Below are positions 23,291 to 30,334 of a stretch of 64,000 nt of DNA, piece by piece (the stretch's first letter is position 1; each line of letters begins with the position of its first letter). The translations under genes and the position numbers were made by a program. The stretch is from contig NZ_LZIS01000268.1 in assembly GCF_001667015.1 (NCBI RefSeq), forward strand, positions 1 to 64,000, in the 5' to 3' direction. Origin of the DNA: Mycobacterium sp. E3198. GTDB taxonomy: Bacteria; Actinomycetota; Actinomycetes; Mycobacteriales; Mycobacteriaceae. The notes under the pieces are model-generated. The model was given only the letters and a program-made list of their open reading frames with translations, made no database searches and was not told the origin of the DNA.

Positions 23291-23384
23291 TGTTGTCTCA
23301 CTGTCTCACTACGTTTCAACCTCCGGCGGTTGTCTCATCTCACCACCCCCCCTTTAGGGGGGTGAGACAACCGGATTGTGAGAC
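23073..23384. repeat. GTCTCAC iteron cluster, candidate replication origin
   Basis: The heptamer GTCTCAC or its complement GTGAGAC occurs exactly eight times: 23073, 23085, 23105, 23126, 23295, 23303, 23362 and 23378. Near copies lie at 23332 and 23336. Four exact copies are in the 3' end of the RepA-like gene and four in the gap after it. This density far exceeds chance (roughly one per 8 kb per strand). Iterons beside a replication ATPase suggest an origin. Confidence 0.75.
23344..23364. other. GC hairpin inside the iteron cluster
   Basis: CACCCCCC and GGGGGGTG form a perfect 8-base stem around a CTTTA loop. There is no T-run after it, so an ordinary terminator is less likely than a structural element of the origin, though it could also end transcription of the repA row. 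Confidence 0.55.
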
Positions 23385-23522
23385 AAAAATCCGACCGCTT
23401 TCCCGGCGCCTGGGAAGCGGTGGGAAACGGGACCCGCAGGCGGCCAGCCTCGCGCAGCCGTCGAACCTTCTCGACGCCGAGAAGTTTTGCCGTGGACCTA
23501 TCGCCGTGGGCACGGGGACCCA

Positions 23523-23786
23523 ATGACCGACCGGGCTGGATGGCACTACACCGCGCTGGCGCGGCGACTCATCTTGGCCACCCTCAGCGACGATGAGGAC
23601 GCCTGCCGCCACATCGCCGTTGAAGTCGGCGACTGCGTCCACTGCTGGGAATCGGTCGCCCTCGCCGTGGCCTTCGCTGCCGTCAGCGCCCTGAGGCGGG
23701 TCGCCGAGGTCGACGGCACCGACCCCGTCCGGGCGGTGGAAGGCGAGATTGCCTATGCGCTGGACAAGTTCACCGACCCGGCCTAA
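23523..23786 (+). CDS. Small hypothetical protein
   Basis: This 87-residue protein (MTDRAGWHYTALARRLILATL) is helical throughout, with DEDACRHIAVEVGDCVHCWE and Cys/His residues that could bind metal. The chosen ATG at 23523 removes 12 odd residues of the longer frame. No family is recognised; it belongs to the satellite row. Confidence 0.6.
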   Translation: MTDRAGWHYTALARRLILATLSDDEDACRHIAVEVGDCVHCWESVALAVAFAAVSALRRVAEVDGTDPVRAVEGEIAYALDKFTDPA

Positions 23787-23822
23787 CGCCAACCATCCAA
23801 CGACACGAAAGGAACCGCCACC

Positions 23823-24092
23823 ATGCCCGACCTGACCGACCACATCCCGCCCGGCGCCACCATCCTCACCCCCGCCGAAGGCCAACCCATCGAAATCGCC
23901 TACGGCTACATCACCGAAACCGGCGCCGATGTCATCGCCGTGACGGTGCGCGATGCACGGCACGGCCCCCACACCCTGGCGCTGACCCCGCCCCTGGCCG
24001 CCACCCTGGCCAACACCATCCGGCAACGATGCGACAACCTAGCCCGGCTACAGGCCGACCAGCAGAACGGAGACAATGACGATGGAAACTGA
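23823..24092 (+). CDS. Small hypothetical protein
   Basis: This 89-residue acidic protein begins after a clear GAAAGGA site. It reads MPDLTDHIPPGATILTPAEG, a small beta domain (IEIAYGYITETGADVIAVTV), then a helix rich in Arg and Gln. Its end overlaps the scaffold-like gene by 17 bases, so both are read from one message. Function is unknown. Confidence 0.65.
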   Translation: MPDLTDHIPPGATILTPAEGQPIEIAYGYITETGADVIAVTVRDARHGPHTLALTPPLAATLANTIRQRCDNLARLQADQQNGDNDDGN

Positions 24093-24585
24093 ACAGGCAC
24101 AGGCCACCTCGGACACCCCGCCCGACCCGGCGCCCGCCGAGCAACCCGACCACGTTGGCGTGCCGGTGGAATCCGAACATGGCGCCGAACCGGGGTCGGG
24201 CCGCGACCGCGAGGCCGCCAAGTTTCGGAAGCAACTGCGCGCCGAACAGGCTGCCCGCCAAGCCGACAACGAACAGTCGGCGGAGCGAATCACGGTGTTG
24301 GAGCGCCAGCTTGACGCCCTGCGCCGTGACCAGGTCGGCGCCATCGCCACCACATTGGGCATCAAACCCGCCGCCCTGTGGGCTTCCGGCGCCCAACTGG
24401 ACGACCTGCTAGGCGAGGACGGCGCCCCCGACCCCGACAAGGTCCGGGCAGCCGTCGAGCACGCCCGCGCCCACCTCGGCATCACCCGCGACCCCCGGCC
24501 CTTCAAGGGGCTGCGCTCCGGAACCGCCGCGCCGGTCGAACCGGTCAACCGCTGGCGGGCCGCCTTCGCGCCCCGCGAGAAGTAG
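24076..24585 (+). CDS. Scaffold-like coiled-coil protein
   Basis: This 169-residue protein has the layout of phage capsid scaffolding proteins: an acidic Pro-rich N-terminus, a long charged coiled coil (DREAAKFRKQLRAEQAARQA to ERITVLERQLDALRRDQ), and a short C-terminal helical part with Arg-rich end. It stands directly upstream of the major capsid gene, the usual place for a scaffold. Sequence identity to a known scaffold cannot be judged by eye. Confidence 0.7.
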   Translation: MTMETEQAQATSDTPPDPAPAEQPDHVGVPVESEHGAEPGSGRDREAAKFRKQLRAEQAARQADNEQSAERITVLERQLDALRRDQVGAIATTLGIKPAALWASGAQLDDLLGEDGAPDPDKVRAAVEHARAHLGITRDPRPFKGLRSGTAAPVEPVNRWRAAFAPREK

Positions 24586-24817
24586 CCCCGGACAATCCCC
24601 TCTGGGCCATCCCTGCGGGGGCTAGAATGATTCCGTTCGCGCTGGGCGGCCCCGGCCGTAGGGTCGGCACCCCCCCGGCGCACTCTCCCGCGTAGCGGGT
24701 TGCGGCGGCGCCATGTAGTGGCACGTCGTGGACAAACTCACTCCATTCCATTCCAACGCGGCGCAATAGAAGGGTGTCCAGCAAGTGGACACCTTGCCGC
24801 AGAAGTGGGTTTTCGAA

Positions 24818-25669
24818 ATGACTTTCACGGCAACGACCGTCAACAGCGCCGCCGCATGGAGGCCCGACTATTACACGTTCAGCCCGGCCGACGTTATCCC
24901 CGAGGCGCTGATCATCGAATGTTCAACCTACGCAGGGCAAGTCGAAGGTGACCAGCCGGTGGTGCGGGTCGGGTATGTCGACGACGCCACCGCCGACTTC
25001 GTCGCCGAGGCGGCCGAAATCCCCGAGGCCGAACCGGATTTGGCCGAGGTGCTGGTAGCCACCGGCAAGGTCAGTCAGTTGGTTCGGCTCAGCCGGGAGC
25101 AGTGGGCGCAGCCCGACACCGCCGAACAGTTGTCCCAGTCGGTCGGCCGCGCCTTGGTCCGCCGCGCGGACCTTGCCTTCATGCAGCAGGTGGCGCCCAC
25201 CCCGCCCGCCCTCGGCCCCTCCACCGGTATCCTCAACGTCGCCAATGTCGTTGAAGGCGAGGAGGTTTCGGGCAGTCTGGACGCCCTGGTCGACCTGGTC
25301 GCCGAACTGCAAACCAACCTCAGCACGCCGACGCACGTAATCCTCAGCCCCACCGCCTGGGCCGAATTCAGGAAATTGAAGACCGCGACCGACTACAACA
25401 GCAGCCTCATCGGGGCCGGGACCACCGACGCCCAGACGCTGCTGCTGTCCCTGCCGGTCGTCGTCAACGTCGCGGTGCCCACCTACACCGGCATGGTGAT
25501 CGACCGGACCGCGATTGTTTCCGCGTACGGGCCCGTCATGGTCAGTACCTCGGAGCACCAGTTCTTTTCCTCGGATTCTGTTGCGGTACGGGCGACTTGG
25601 CGCATCGGCCAGAATCTGGTGCGGCCGAACAGGTGCGGCACGTTCAGCATCGCCGGGCCGGGCAGCTAA
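24818..25669 (+). CDS. Phage major capsid protein (HK97-type)
   Basis: This 283-residue protein matches the HK97-fold capsid family found in phiRv-like and other actinophage elements: EIPEAEPDLAEVLVATGKVS (beta hinge), LSREQWAQPDTAEQLSQSVG (spine helix), ALVRRADLAFMQQ, LVDLVAELQTNLSTPTHVIL, and the closing VAVRATWRIGQNLVRP. The ATG at 24818 is taken because the sequence before it is not conserved in character; GTG 24785 in the same frame is possible. No separate protease or portal gene is present. It could build a capsid with or without helper proteins. Confidence 0.9.
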   Translation: MTFTATTVNSAAAWRPDYYTFSPADVIPEALIIECSTYAGQVEGDQPVVRVGYVDDATADFVAEAAEIPEAEPDLAEVLVATGKVSQLVRLSREQWAQPDTAEQLSQSVGRALVRRADLAFMQQVAPTPPALGPSTGILNVANVVEGEEVSGSLDALVDLVAELQTNLSTPTHVILSPTAWAEFRKLKTATDYNSSLIGAGTTDAQTLLLSLPVVVNVAVPTYTGMVIDRTAIVSAYGPVMVSTSEHQFFSSDSVAVRATWRIGQNLVRPNRCGTFSIAGPGS

Positions 25670-25679
25670 GCAGCACGCG

Positions 25680-25949
25680 GTGCGTCGCACCGGCGGCTAT
25701 CGGTACCGGCGCAACAGGGCACGCCTCAAACGCGGCCCCGGCGGGGACATCTGCTGGCTCTGCGGGCAGGTCATCGACATGGGCCTGCCGCCTGGGCATC
25801 CCATGTCCTGGTCAAGCGACCACGTTGACGAGGTCAAGCGCGGCGGGCACAACAACGGCCCGCTGCGCCCAGCCCACCTCCTGTGCAACAAACAGCGAAA
25901 CCGCCAGCAAACACCAGCGCAACAGGCACGGCACGGGCGCAGGTGGTAG
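25680..25949 (+). CDS. HNH endonuclease
   Basis: This 89-residue protein starts at a GTG 11 bases after the capsid stop. It contains the zinc pair C25-x2-C28 (CWLC), the HNH core D47-H48 (SSDHVDE) and His66 with C69-N70 (LRPAHLLCNKQR). Small HNH proteins of this type are found beside terminase genes and help with DNA packaging in phages such as HK97. Here no terminase large subunit is encoded, so the nuclease may act with a helper phage's terminase. Confidence 0.88.
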   Translation: MRRTGGYRYRRNRARLKRGPGGDICWLCGQVIDMGLPPGHPMSWSSDHVDEVKRGGHNNGPLRPAHLLCNKQRNRQQTPAQQARHGRRW

Positions 25950-26217
25950 GCGGCTCGGGTGCGTCCCGATGGGACCCATACCCCCACCCCCTGCCTGGTC
26001 GCGCGGGCCATGGCGGCGGTCGGACGGGCGTGCCGCACCGTCGCTACCAGCGCGTTTGGGCCGGTGGGGGGGTGCCCCATCGCTTGCTGACGCGACGCGA
26101 CCCTCGCATTGCTTCGGAAATATCCCCCCAGGGGCATTTCCACGCGGGCGTATAGGTCGGAAATCGGCTTGGCCAGCCGGGCCTAGCAAATCGGAGCAGC
26201 GTGCCCTGCAAACCGCT

Positions 26218-26607
26218 TCAATGTTGTTGTCGAACGCTCCGCACAATCGCGCCGACGACACCAACTATCGTGGCCACGGCGCTGGCCAACCAAAGCAAAA
26301 ACAGCACGAATCCACTGATCTGAAAAATGAGCGTGCCGGACCCGCCCCGATTTGCGGCGCCGAAGGCTAGCTGCATGAGGATGAACGTCACGATGGCGGT
26401 GGGTGGGCCGCCGATGGCCATTATCAGGAAGGGCCGCAGAGACTTTCTTGCGCTGGGTTGCCGGTTCGGTGCATCGCCGGGGCCAGGCGGCGGGATGCGT
26501 GGGGCGATTGGGGCGACGTGGTCGGTCCAGTTGGTGCCGTCGAAGTATCGCTGGTTGTTGTCGCCGCTGGGGTCGGGATACCAACCGGGCGGCGGCGTTG
26601 CGGTCAT
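26218..26607 (-). CDS. DUF2510 membrane protein
   Basis: This 129-residue protein has an N-terminal DUF2510 domain (PPGWYPDPSGDNNQRYFDGTNW), a Pro-rich linker and two membrane helices near residues 65-85 and 100-125. DUF2510 proteins are common in mycobacterial envelopes and mobile elements; the role is unknown. It starts on the opposite strand to the capsid module. The 270 bases between it and the HNH gene hold no gene that I can support. Confidence 0.8.
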   Translation of the reverse strand: MTATPPPGWYPDPSGDNNQRYFDGTNWTDHVAPIAPRIPPPGPGDAPNRQPSARKSLRPFLIMAIGGPPTAIVTFILMQLAFGAANRGGSGTLIFQISGFVLFLLWLASAVATIVGVVGAIVRSVRQQH

Positions 26608-26680
26608 GCTGGTCCCCACATGGTTCGTTAGCTTAGGGACTCAGGGTCGCGGTTTCCCCCGAACGCCGCGCGGGGCCGAT

Positions 26681-26911
26681 TTAGGTGGCCGGTTCCCAGC
26701 GCCAGCCGTCATTGTTCTGGCAGACGATGTCTTCGCCATCACCGGCCACCCCGGAAGCCCCGTGGTCGCTTTTGCGGCAGTATTCGCCGGGTTCGTAGCA
26801 GTTGCCCCCGTTGGTCAACGGGTGACAACTTGATGGGGCCAGCGGCGGCGCAGGGGAGGCCGGGGCGAACAATGCGGCGGTGAGCGCGAAGACGGCAAGT
26901 ACGTGTTCCAC
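26681..26911 (-). CDS. Small Cys-rich exported protein
   Basis: This 76-residue protein has a signal peptide (VEHVLAVFALTAALFAPASPA) and a Cys-rich mature part: SSCHPLTNGGNCYEPGEYCR, SDHGASGVAGDGEDIVCQ, NDGWRWEPAT. The four Cys are spaced for two disulfides. The same CHPL-GNCYEPGEYCR pattern is known to me from small secreted proteins of mycobacteria and mycobacteriophages. It is carried by the satellite and may alter the host surface. The GTG at 26911 is chosen to give a compact signal peptide. Confidence 0.7.
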   Translation of the reverse strand: MEHVLAVFALTAALFAPASPAPPLAPSSCHPLTNGGNCYEPGEYCRKSDHGASGVAGDGEDIVCQNNDGWRWEPAT

Positions 26912-27041
26912 GCGGCCTAGTGTTGCCCTTATTCCAATCCGGAGTTGTGAAATGGGCCATGCTCGCATGGCGGGGCCGGGCGGGTCGGTGTGGCTTTTGA
27001 CCCTGGCCCGTCGTAGCGCCCCCAGCCTGTGAACATTTTTG

Positions 27042-27080
27042 TCTAGCGTAGTGGACTAGAAAACGTCTACCTGCCTAGAC
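27042..27080. promoter_or_regulatory. Operator-like palindromes upstream of hicAB
   Basis: TCTAG-N9-CTAGA at 27042-27060 and the perfect dyad GTCTA-CCTGCC-TAGAC at 27065-27080 stand directly before hicA, the second ending 4 bases before the start codon. HicB antitoxins usually repress their own operon from such sites. The position suggests a leaderless or near-leaderless message. Confidence 0.7.
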
Positions 27081-27084
27081 TATC

Positions 27085-27291
27085 GTGGTGGTCAGTGAAG
27101 AACCCACCCGATCTGTGGTCAAACGCCTCCGCAAAGCCGGATTCGACAAAACCGGCGGCAACGGCAGCCACACTAAGTGGCTTCACGCACAGTCTGGAGC
27201 GTACGTCGTCGTGCCGACAGGTCACCGCGTCATATCGCCTGGCGTAGTTCGCCAGGTGGACAAGGCGATTGAGCGGAGCAAGGGGTCCTGA
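27085..27291 (+). CDS. hicA: HicA-type toxin (mRNA interferase)
   Basis: This 68-residue protein has the HicA dsRBD-like fold: VVKRLRKAGFDKTGGNGSHT, YVVVPTGHRVISPGVVRQ, with the catalytic His29 in GSHTKW. HicA toxins cut mRNA independent of translation. The gene starts at a GTG and its stop overlaps the antitoxin start by one base (TGATG), typical coupling for this pair. In a satellite it may stabilise the element or serve as phage defence. Confidence 0.88.
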   Translation: MVVSEEPTRSVVKRLRKAGFDKTGGNGSHTKWLHAQSGAYVVVPTGHRVISPGVVRQVDKAIERSKGS

Positions 27292-27680
27292 TGTACGAAT
27301 TCAAAATCGAAATCAAGCGCGAAGGCCGCTGGTGGATGGTCTACATCCCTGAAATCGACGGCGTCACGCAAGCCCGCCGACTGGCCGAGGCGCCGACGAT
27401 GGCCCGCGACTACATCGCCTTGGACCGGGGCATTCCCGTTTCGGAAATCACGGTCGAAATCGCCAGCATCCGCATGGAGGAACCGGCCTTCCGTGAACTT
27501 CTCGACACCGCCCGCCAAATTAAGCACACACGGGCGCAGGCCGCCGAATTGGAGCGGGAGAGCACCCAGCAGGCAAGGGACTTCGCGCACTGGCTGGTTA
27601 CTTACGGGGTGCCTGTCCGCGATATTGCTGTGTTGCTGGGGATTTCGCCTCAGCGGGTGAGTCAACTAGCCAATTCGTAG
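27291..27680 (+). CDS. hicB: HicB-type antitoxin
   Basis: This 129-residue protein has the HicB partial RNase H-like fold at the start (YEFKIEIKREGRWWMVYIPE, TQARRLAEAPTMARDYIAL) and a DNA-binding helix-turn-helix at the end (VPVRDIAVLLGISPQRVSQL). The first part masks HicA, the second binds the operator. Translation is coupled to hicA. The middle has an unusual charged coiled-coil segment (RQIKHTRAQAAELERESTQQ). Confidence 0.88.
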   Translation: MYEFKIEIKREGRWWMVYIPEIDGVTQARRLAEAPTMARDYIALDRGIPVSEITVEIASIRMEEPAFRELLDTARQIKHTRAQAAELERESTQQARDFAHWLVTYGVPVRDIAVLLGISPQRVSQLANS

Positions 27681-27739
27681 CGGTAATAGCCGCGCTGGTC
27701 TTGATACAGCCCCGGCGCCCACCACCGTTCGCGTCTCAT
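27662..27739 (-). CDS. Very short ORF coupled to the regulator gene
   Basis: A 25-residue frame, MRRERWWAPGLYQDQRGYYRYELAS, starts at an ATGA overlap with the stop of the preceding regulator gene. Its WxPGLYxDxxGYYRYE pattern resembles a cut-down DUF2510 motif. It overlaps the 3' end of hicB on the other strand. Expression is uncertain. Confidence 0.35.
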   Translation of the reverse strand: MRRERWWAPGLYQDQRGYYRYELAS

Positions 27740-28539
27740 AAAGCGCGGGCGTCGCGGGGGGCGCCTCCTCGCAGGATGGTCGCGCCGCGAAGTAGTAGAT
27801 AGAGAAACTCTGCGGCGCCCAACGCTTCGGCAAGCTGGTCGTCGGTGAACGTGTCGCAAGGTTCCGCTATGGACGCGGAAATGTGTTGTATCTGCCAGGA
27901 GTACACCGTTGCGCCGGGCCGCTCACCTGTCGCCGATAGTTTTTCGATAACGCGCTGCAACGCTTCCCGCGCCCGGTTGAGTAGGTCGGCGTCGGCTGCC
28001 TGCACCGCCGCCCCACCGTGCTCCGGCCCGAGAACGCTGATTGCCCCGTCAAGCTGGTCGACCGCGCTGCCAATCGCGGCGAAGCTGGCATCCGCTTCCC
28101 GCCTCGCCACCTCTTGGGGCGTCCGCTTGCGCGGTTTCTTGGGCGGCGGCTGCGCCGGATAGGGCTTGCCGTCCTGCCCGATGACCGGCGGCGCCTCGTC
28201 AGGTGTCGGATTTCCGACACCTCGGAGGTCGCTAGAAACGGTGTCATGGTGGACGCCCGTCGCCGCCCCGATGGCCCGCGTCGACATGCCCTGCCCGCGT
28301 AGCAACGCCACCACCGCCCGGCGTTCCTCACGCGGCAACACCAGCGGCGCATGGTGAAATTCGCCCTTGATGTAGTCGTCCCACGATTCGTAGCCGAGGG
28401 CCACCCATGCCCGCCCGATGTAAGCCTTGGCGACCTCGGCCATCAGGTCGCCCATCTTGGATTTGATGCGGGCGGTGATCGCCTCGGCGTCCCGCTTGTC
28501 CAAGTCCACGTGCAGGACAGCCGTCATCGGGAGATTCAC
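27736..28539 (-). CDS. HTH regulator of integrative elements
   Basis: This 267-residue protein is a regulator type common in actinobacterial integrative elements and phages. It has an N-terminal helical part (AYIGRAWVALGYESWDDYIK), a helix-turn-helix near residues 80-105 (GQGMSTRAIGAATGVHHDTV), and the linker VIGQDGKPYPAQPPPKK seen in ParB-like homologues with a DGKxYP motif. The C-terminal 100 residues are helical. It is read leftward, against the replication and capsid row, and is a good candidate for the master repressor of the element. Confidence 0.75.
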   Translation of the reverse strand: MNLPMTAVLHVDLDKRDAEAITARIKSKMGDLMAEVAKAYIGRAWVALGYESWDDYIKGEFHHAPLVLPREERRAVVALLRGQGMSTRAIGAATGVHHDTVSSDLRGVGNPTPDEAPPVIGQDGKPYPAQPPPKKPRKRTPQEVARREADASFAAIGSAVDQLDGAISVLGPEHGGAAVQAADADLLNRAREALQRVIEKLSATGERPGATVYSWQIQHISASIAEPCDTFTDDQLAEALGAAEFLYLLLRGATILRGGAPRDARAL

Positions 28540-28692
28540 GTTCTGCTCTCTTTCCCCCCGCCCGCCAAGCCGACTTTAGCGCCAGACGGCTACCCGGCCC
28601 ACCCCCCAATTTGGTTTCCCTCACCGCGCGCCGTCGCGGTGTAGGGCGACGCCTGACATTGTGCCGAGAGGTCAGAGGCAACGGGCCCGGAC

Positions 28693-29079
28693 TCAGTCGC
28701 AGAGTGGCGTTTCCCTAACGGTTTCCTCGATTGCCCTCAGGACGCCCGACCAGGTAGCCCAGCTCGGGTCGGGGGTGTAGCCAATCTCAAACGAGGGGTA
28801 GGTCTGCTCGATTCGTTCGACCAGTTCGCGCCGGTGCGCAGCCTCGGCCTCGATCCAATCAAGTAGCATCCCAGCGGCATTCGTGAAGCCAGCGACTAGC
28901 CGGGCGAGCACATCTTCGATTGGCTCGCCGCTGAACCGCCGCGCGGCAATCTCCTGGATCTCCCGCACGGCATCTTCCGCTGCGAAATTCTCTCCACCGG
29001 CTTGGGCTTCCCTGATGACGGAGAGGGCGGCAAGGGTGTCCTCTTGCTGCTCGCGGGTGTATCGGGGTTCCTCCGGCAT
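28693..29079 (-). CDS. Hypothetical acidic helical protein
   Basis: This 128-residue protein is helical and acidic (EEPRYTREQQEDTLAALSVI, AVREIQEIAARRFSGEP, LVERIEQTYPSFEIGYTPDP). It is the last gene before the right att site. No family is recognised. Confidence 0.6.
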   Translation of the reverse strand: MPEEPRYTREQQEDTLAALSVIREAQAGGENFAAEDAVREIQEIAARRFSGEPIEDVLARLVAGFTNAAGMLLDWIEAEAAHRRELVERIEQTYPSFEIGYTPDPSWATWSGVLRAIEETVRETPLCD

Positions 29080-29162
29080 CTGTTCACCGTAACTGTGTTC
29101 GTCGCCCTACGGGCCGCTGAGAGGCCAGCAAATCGGCGTCTGCCGCCATAGCGGCGAAATCA

Positions 29163-29184
29163 GTTGGCGGCATATTGGCGGCGA
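29163..29184. repeat. Arm-type sites at the right end of island B
   Basis: TTGGCGGCATA and TTGGCGGCGA stand in tandem with an 11-base period at 29164-29184, and an inverted TGCCGCCA lies at 29141. They match the TTGGCGGCAAAA units next to the integrase gene at the left end. They are the likely right-arm binding sites of the integrase. Confidence 0.75.
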
Positions 29185-29219
29185 CCGCTCCATTAAAGCC
29201 TATTTCCGCAGGTCAAGCA

Positions 29220-29294
29220 TGGTGCGCGATACTGGGATTGAACCAGTGACCTCTTCCGTGTCAGGGAAGCGCTCTCCCGCTGAGCTAATCGCGC
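29220..29294 (-). tRNA. tRNA-Val(GAC), integration target
   Basis: A complete cloverleaf with acceptor pair GCGCGAT/ATCGCGC, anticodon loop CTGACAC (anticodon GAC), T arm ACTGG-TTCAATC-CCAGT and an encoded CCA end. Its last 23 bases (29220-29242) are the right att core of island B, so the gene remains whole after integration. Confidence 0.97.
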
Positions 29295-29307
29295 CGGGGG
29301 TCAAATT

Positions 29308-29381
29308 TGGAGGTGGAGACGGGAATCGAACCCGTGTGCACGGCTTTGCAGGCCGTTGCCTCACCACTCGGCCACTCCACC
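29308..29381 (-). tRNA. tRNA-Cys(GCA)
   Basis: Acceptor pair GGTGGAG/CTCCACC, anticodon loop CTGCAAA (anticodon GCA), T loop TTCGATT and encoded CCA. It lies 13 bases upstream of the tRNA-Val gene on the same strand. Confidence 0.97.
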
Positions 29382-29409
29382 GCTGGGATTGATGCCACTT
29401 GCACCTTCG

Positions 29410-29482
29410 AGCGGACGACGGGATTCGAACCCGCGACCCTCACCTTGGCAAGGTGATGCGCTACCAACTGCGCTACGTCCGC
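29410..29482 (-). tRNA. tRNA-Gly(GCC)
   Basis: Acceptor pair GCGGACG/CGTCCGC, anticodon loop TTGCCAA (anticodon GCC), T loop TTCGAAT. The CCA end is not encoded. It is probably the first gene of the Gly-Cys-Val tRNA row. Confidence 0.97.
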
Positions 29483-29658
29483 GCGCAACGGGCGAGATCG
29501 TCGCCCGTTGCGAAGGACGACGATAGTCCACCCGAGCGGGCCCGCACAAATCTCTTGGTGACGTTGCCGGTCCAGGCTAGCGCGCCCGGCGACCAACGTG
29601 GCGGGTTCGGCGATGTCGGGTTCGTGCTACCCTTCGACACCGTTCGCCCCTCGGCGCC

Positions 29659-29730
29659 GGTCCCGTGGCTCAGTGGAAGAGCGTCCGCTTCACACGCGGA
29701 AGGTCGCTGGTTCGATCCCAGCCGGGACCA
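29659..29730 (+). tRNA. tRNA-Val(CAC)
   Basis: Acceptor pair GGTCCCG/CGGGACC, anticodon loop TTCACAC (anticodon CAC), T loop TTCGATC. The full CCA is not encoded. It is divergent from the Gly-Cys-Val row. Confidence 0.96.
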
Positions 29731-29841
29731 CCGGAATCCTCGCAGGTCAGGCTCAGGTTTGGCCGACGACGTGCCCGGCTCCAGCCGGCGGTACGCCGGC
29801 GCAACGGTGAACCCGGCGACGGCGCCGGTCGTGATCACCGT

Positions 29842-30270
29842 ATGGACGCTTCGGAGGCGGCCCATGACCGCCGCGCAACGGTGACCGTCGACCGCGAGGG
29901 CATCATTCATCAGTGGGGTGATGCGGTCACCGGTGTCGTGGGCCATTCGGCGGACGAGACACTGGGGCGAAGCCTCAATGTCGTGATCCCGCCCGTCCTG
30001 CGGCCGCTGCATTGGTGGGGATTCGATCACGCCATGAAGAGCGGTCGATTGAAGCGCGGCATCTTCAAAGTCCCGGCCCTGACCAAGGACGGGCGGGTGA
30101 TCGTCGCCCACGCAACCATCGACTTGATACCCGGAAAAGGCCGAGGCGCGGACGGCGCCGTCGTCACGTTTGTCGGGGTCGGGGCCCGGTGGCGAGGGAG
30201 GGCCTGGGAAGCCGCCCTCGCGCCGATCAACCTCGCGCACCGGGTCTGGTGCAACGCCCGCGCCAGGTAG
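29842..30270 (+). CDS. PAS domain protein
   Basis: This 142-residue protein is a single PAS domain: RATVTVDREGIIHQWGDAVT, HSADETLGRSLNVVIP, then FKVPALTKDGRVIVAHATID. PAS domains sense small ligands, redox state or light, or bind partners. No output domain is attached. The start at ATG 29842 is chosen because the longer frame would be translated through the tRNA-Val gene. The C-terminal 25 residues are basic. Confidence 0.8.
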   Translation: MDASEAAHDRRATVTVDREGIIHQWGDAVTGVVGHSADETLGRSLNVVIPPVLRPLHWWGFDHAMKSGRLKRGIFKVPALTKDGRVIVAHATIDLIPGKGRGADGAVVTFVGVGARWRGRAWEAALAPINLAHRVWCNARAR

Positions 30271-30334
30271 AGCGCCCCAAAATTCGTATTCGGAATCGGG
30301 TGAACCATCCAACGCCCGACTGCGTGCCTAAACT

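Larger units (their letters stand above)
19765..29242. mobile_element. Island B, phage-satellite-like integrative element
   Basis: The element is 9.5 kb, bounded by 23-base identical repeats, the right copy being inside an intact tRNA-Val gene. Order: integrase, repeat region, excisionase-like HTH, two small genes, RepA-like ATPase, iterons, two small genes, scaffold-like protein, major capsid protein, HNH nuclease, two membrane or exported proteins, HicAB, a regulator and one unknown. It has a replication module and a capsid module but no portal, terminase large subunit, tail or lysis genes, so it is not a complete phage. It sits at the same hotspot as phiRv2 in M. tuberculosis. Confidence 0.88.

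Noticed and set aside
29665..29841. N-terminal extension of the PAS protein through the tRNA-Val(CAC) gene
   Set aside because: The frame is open but translates tRNA sequence; ATG 29842 starts just before the PAS domain.
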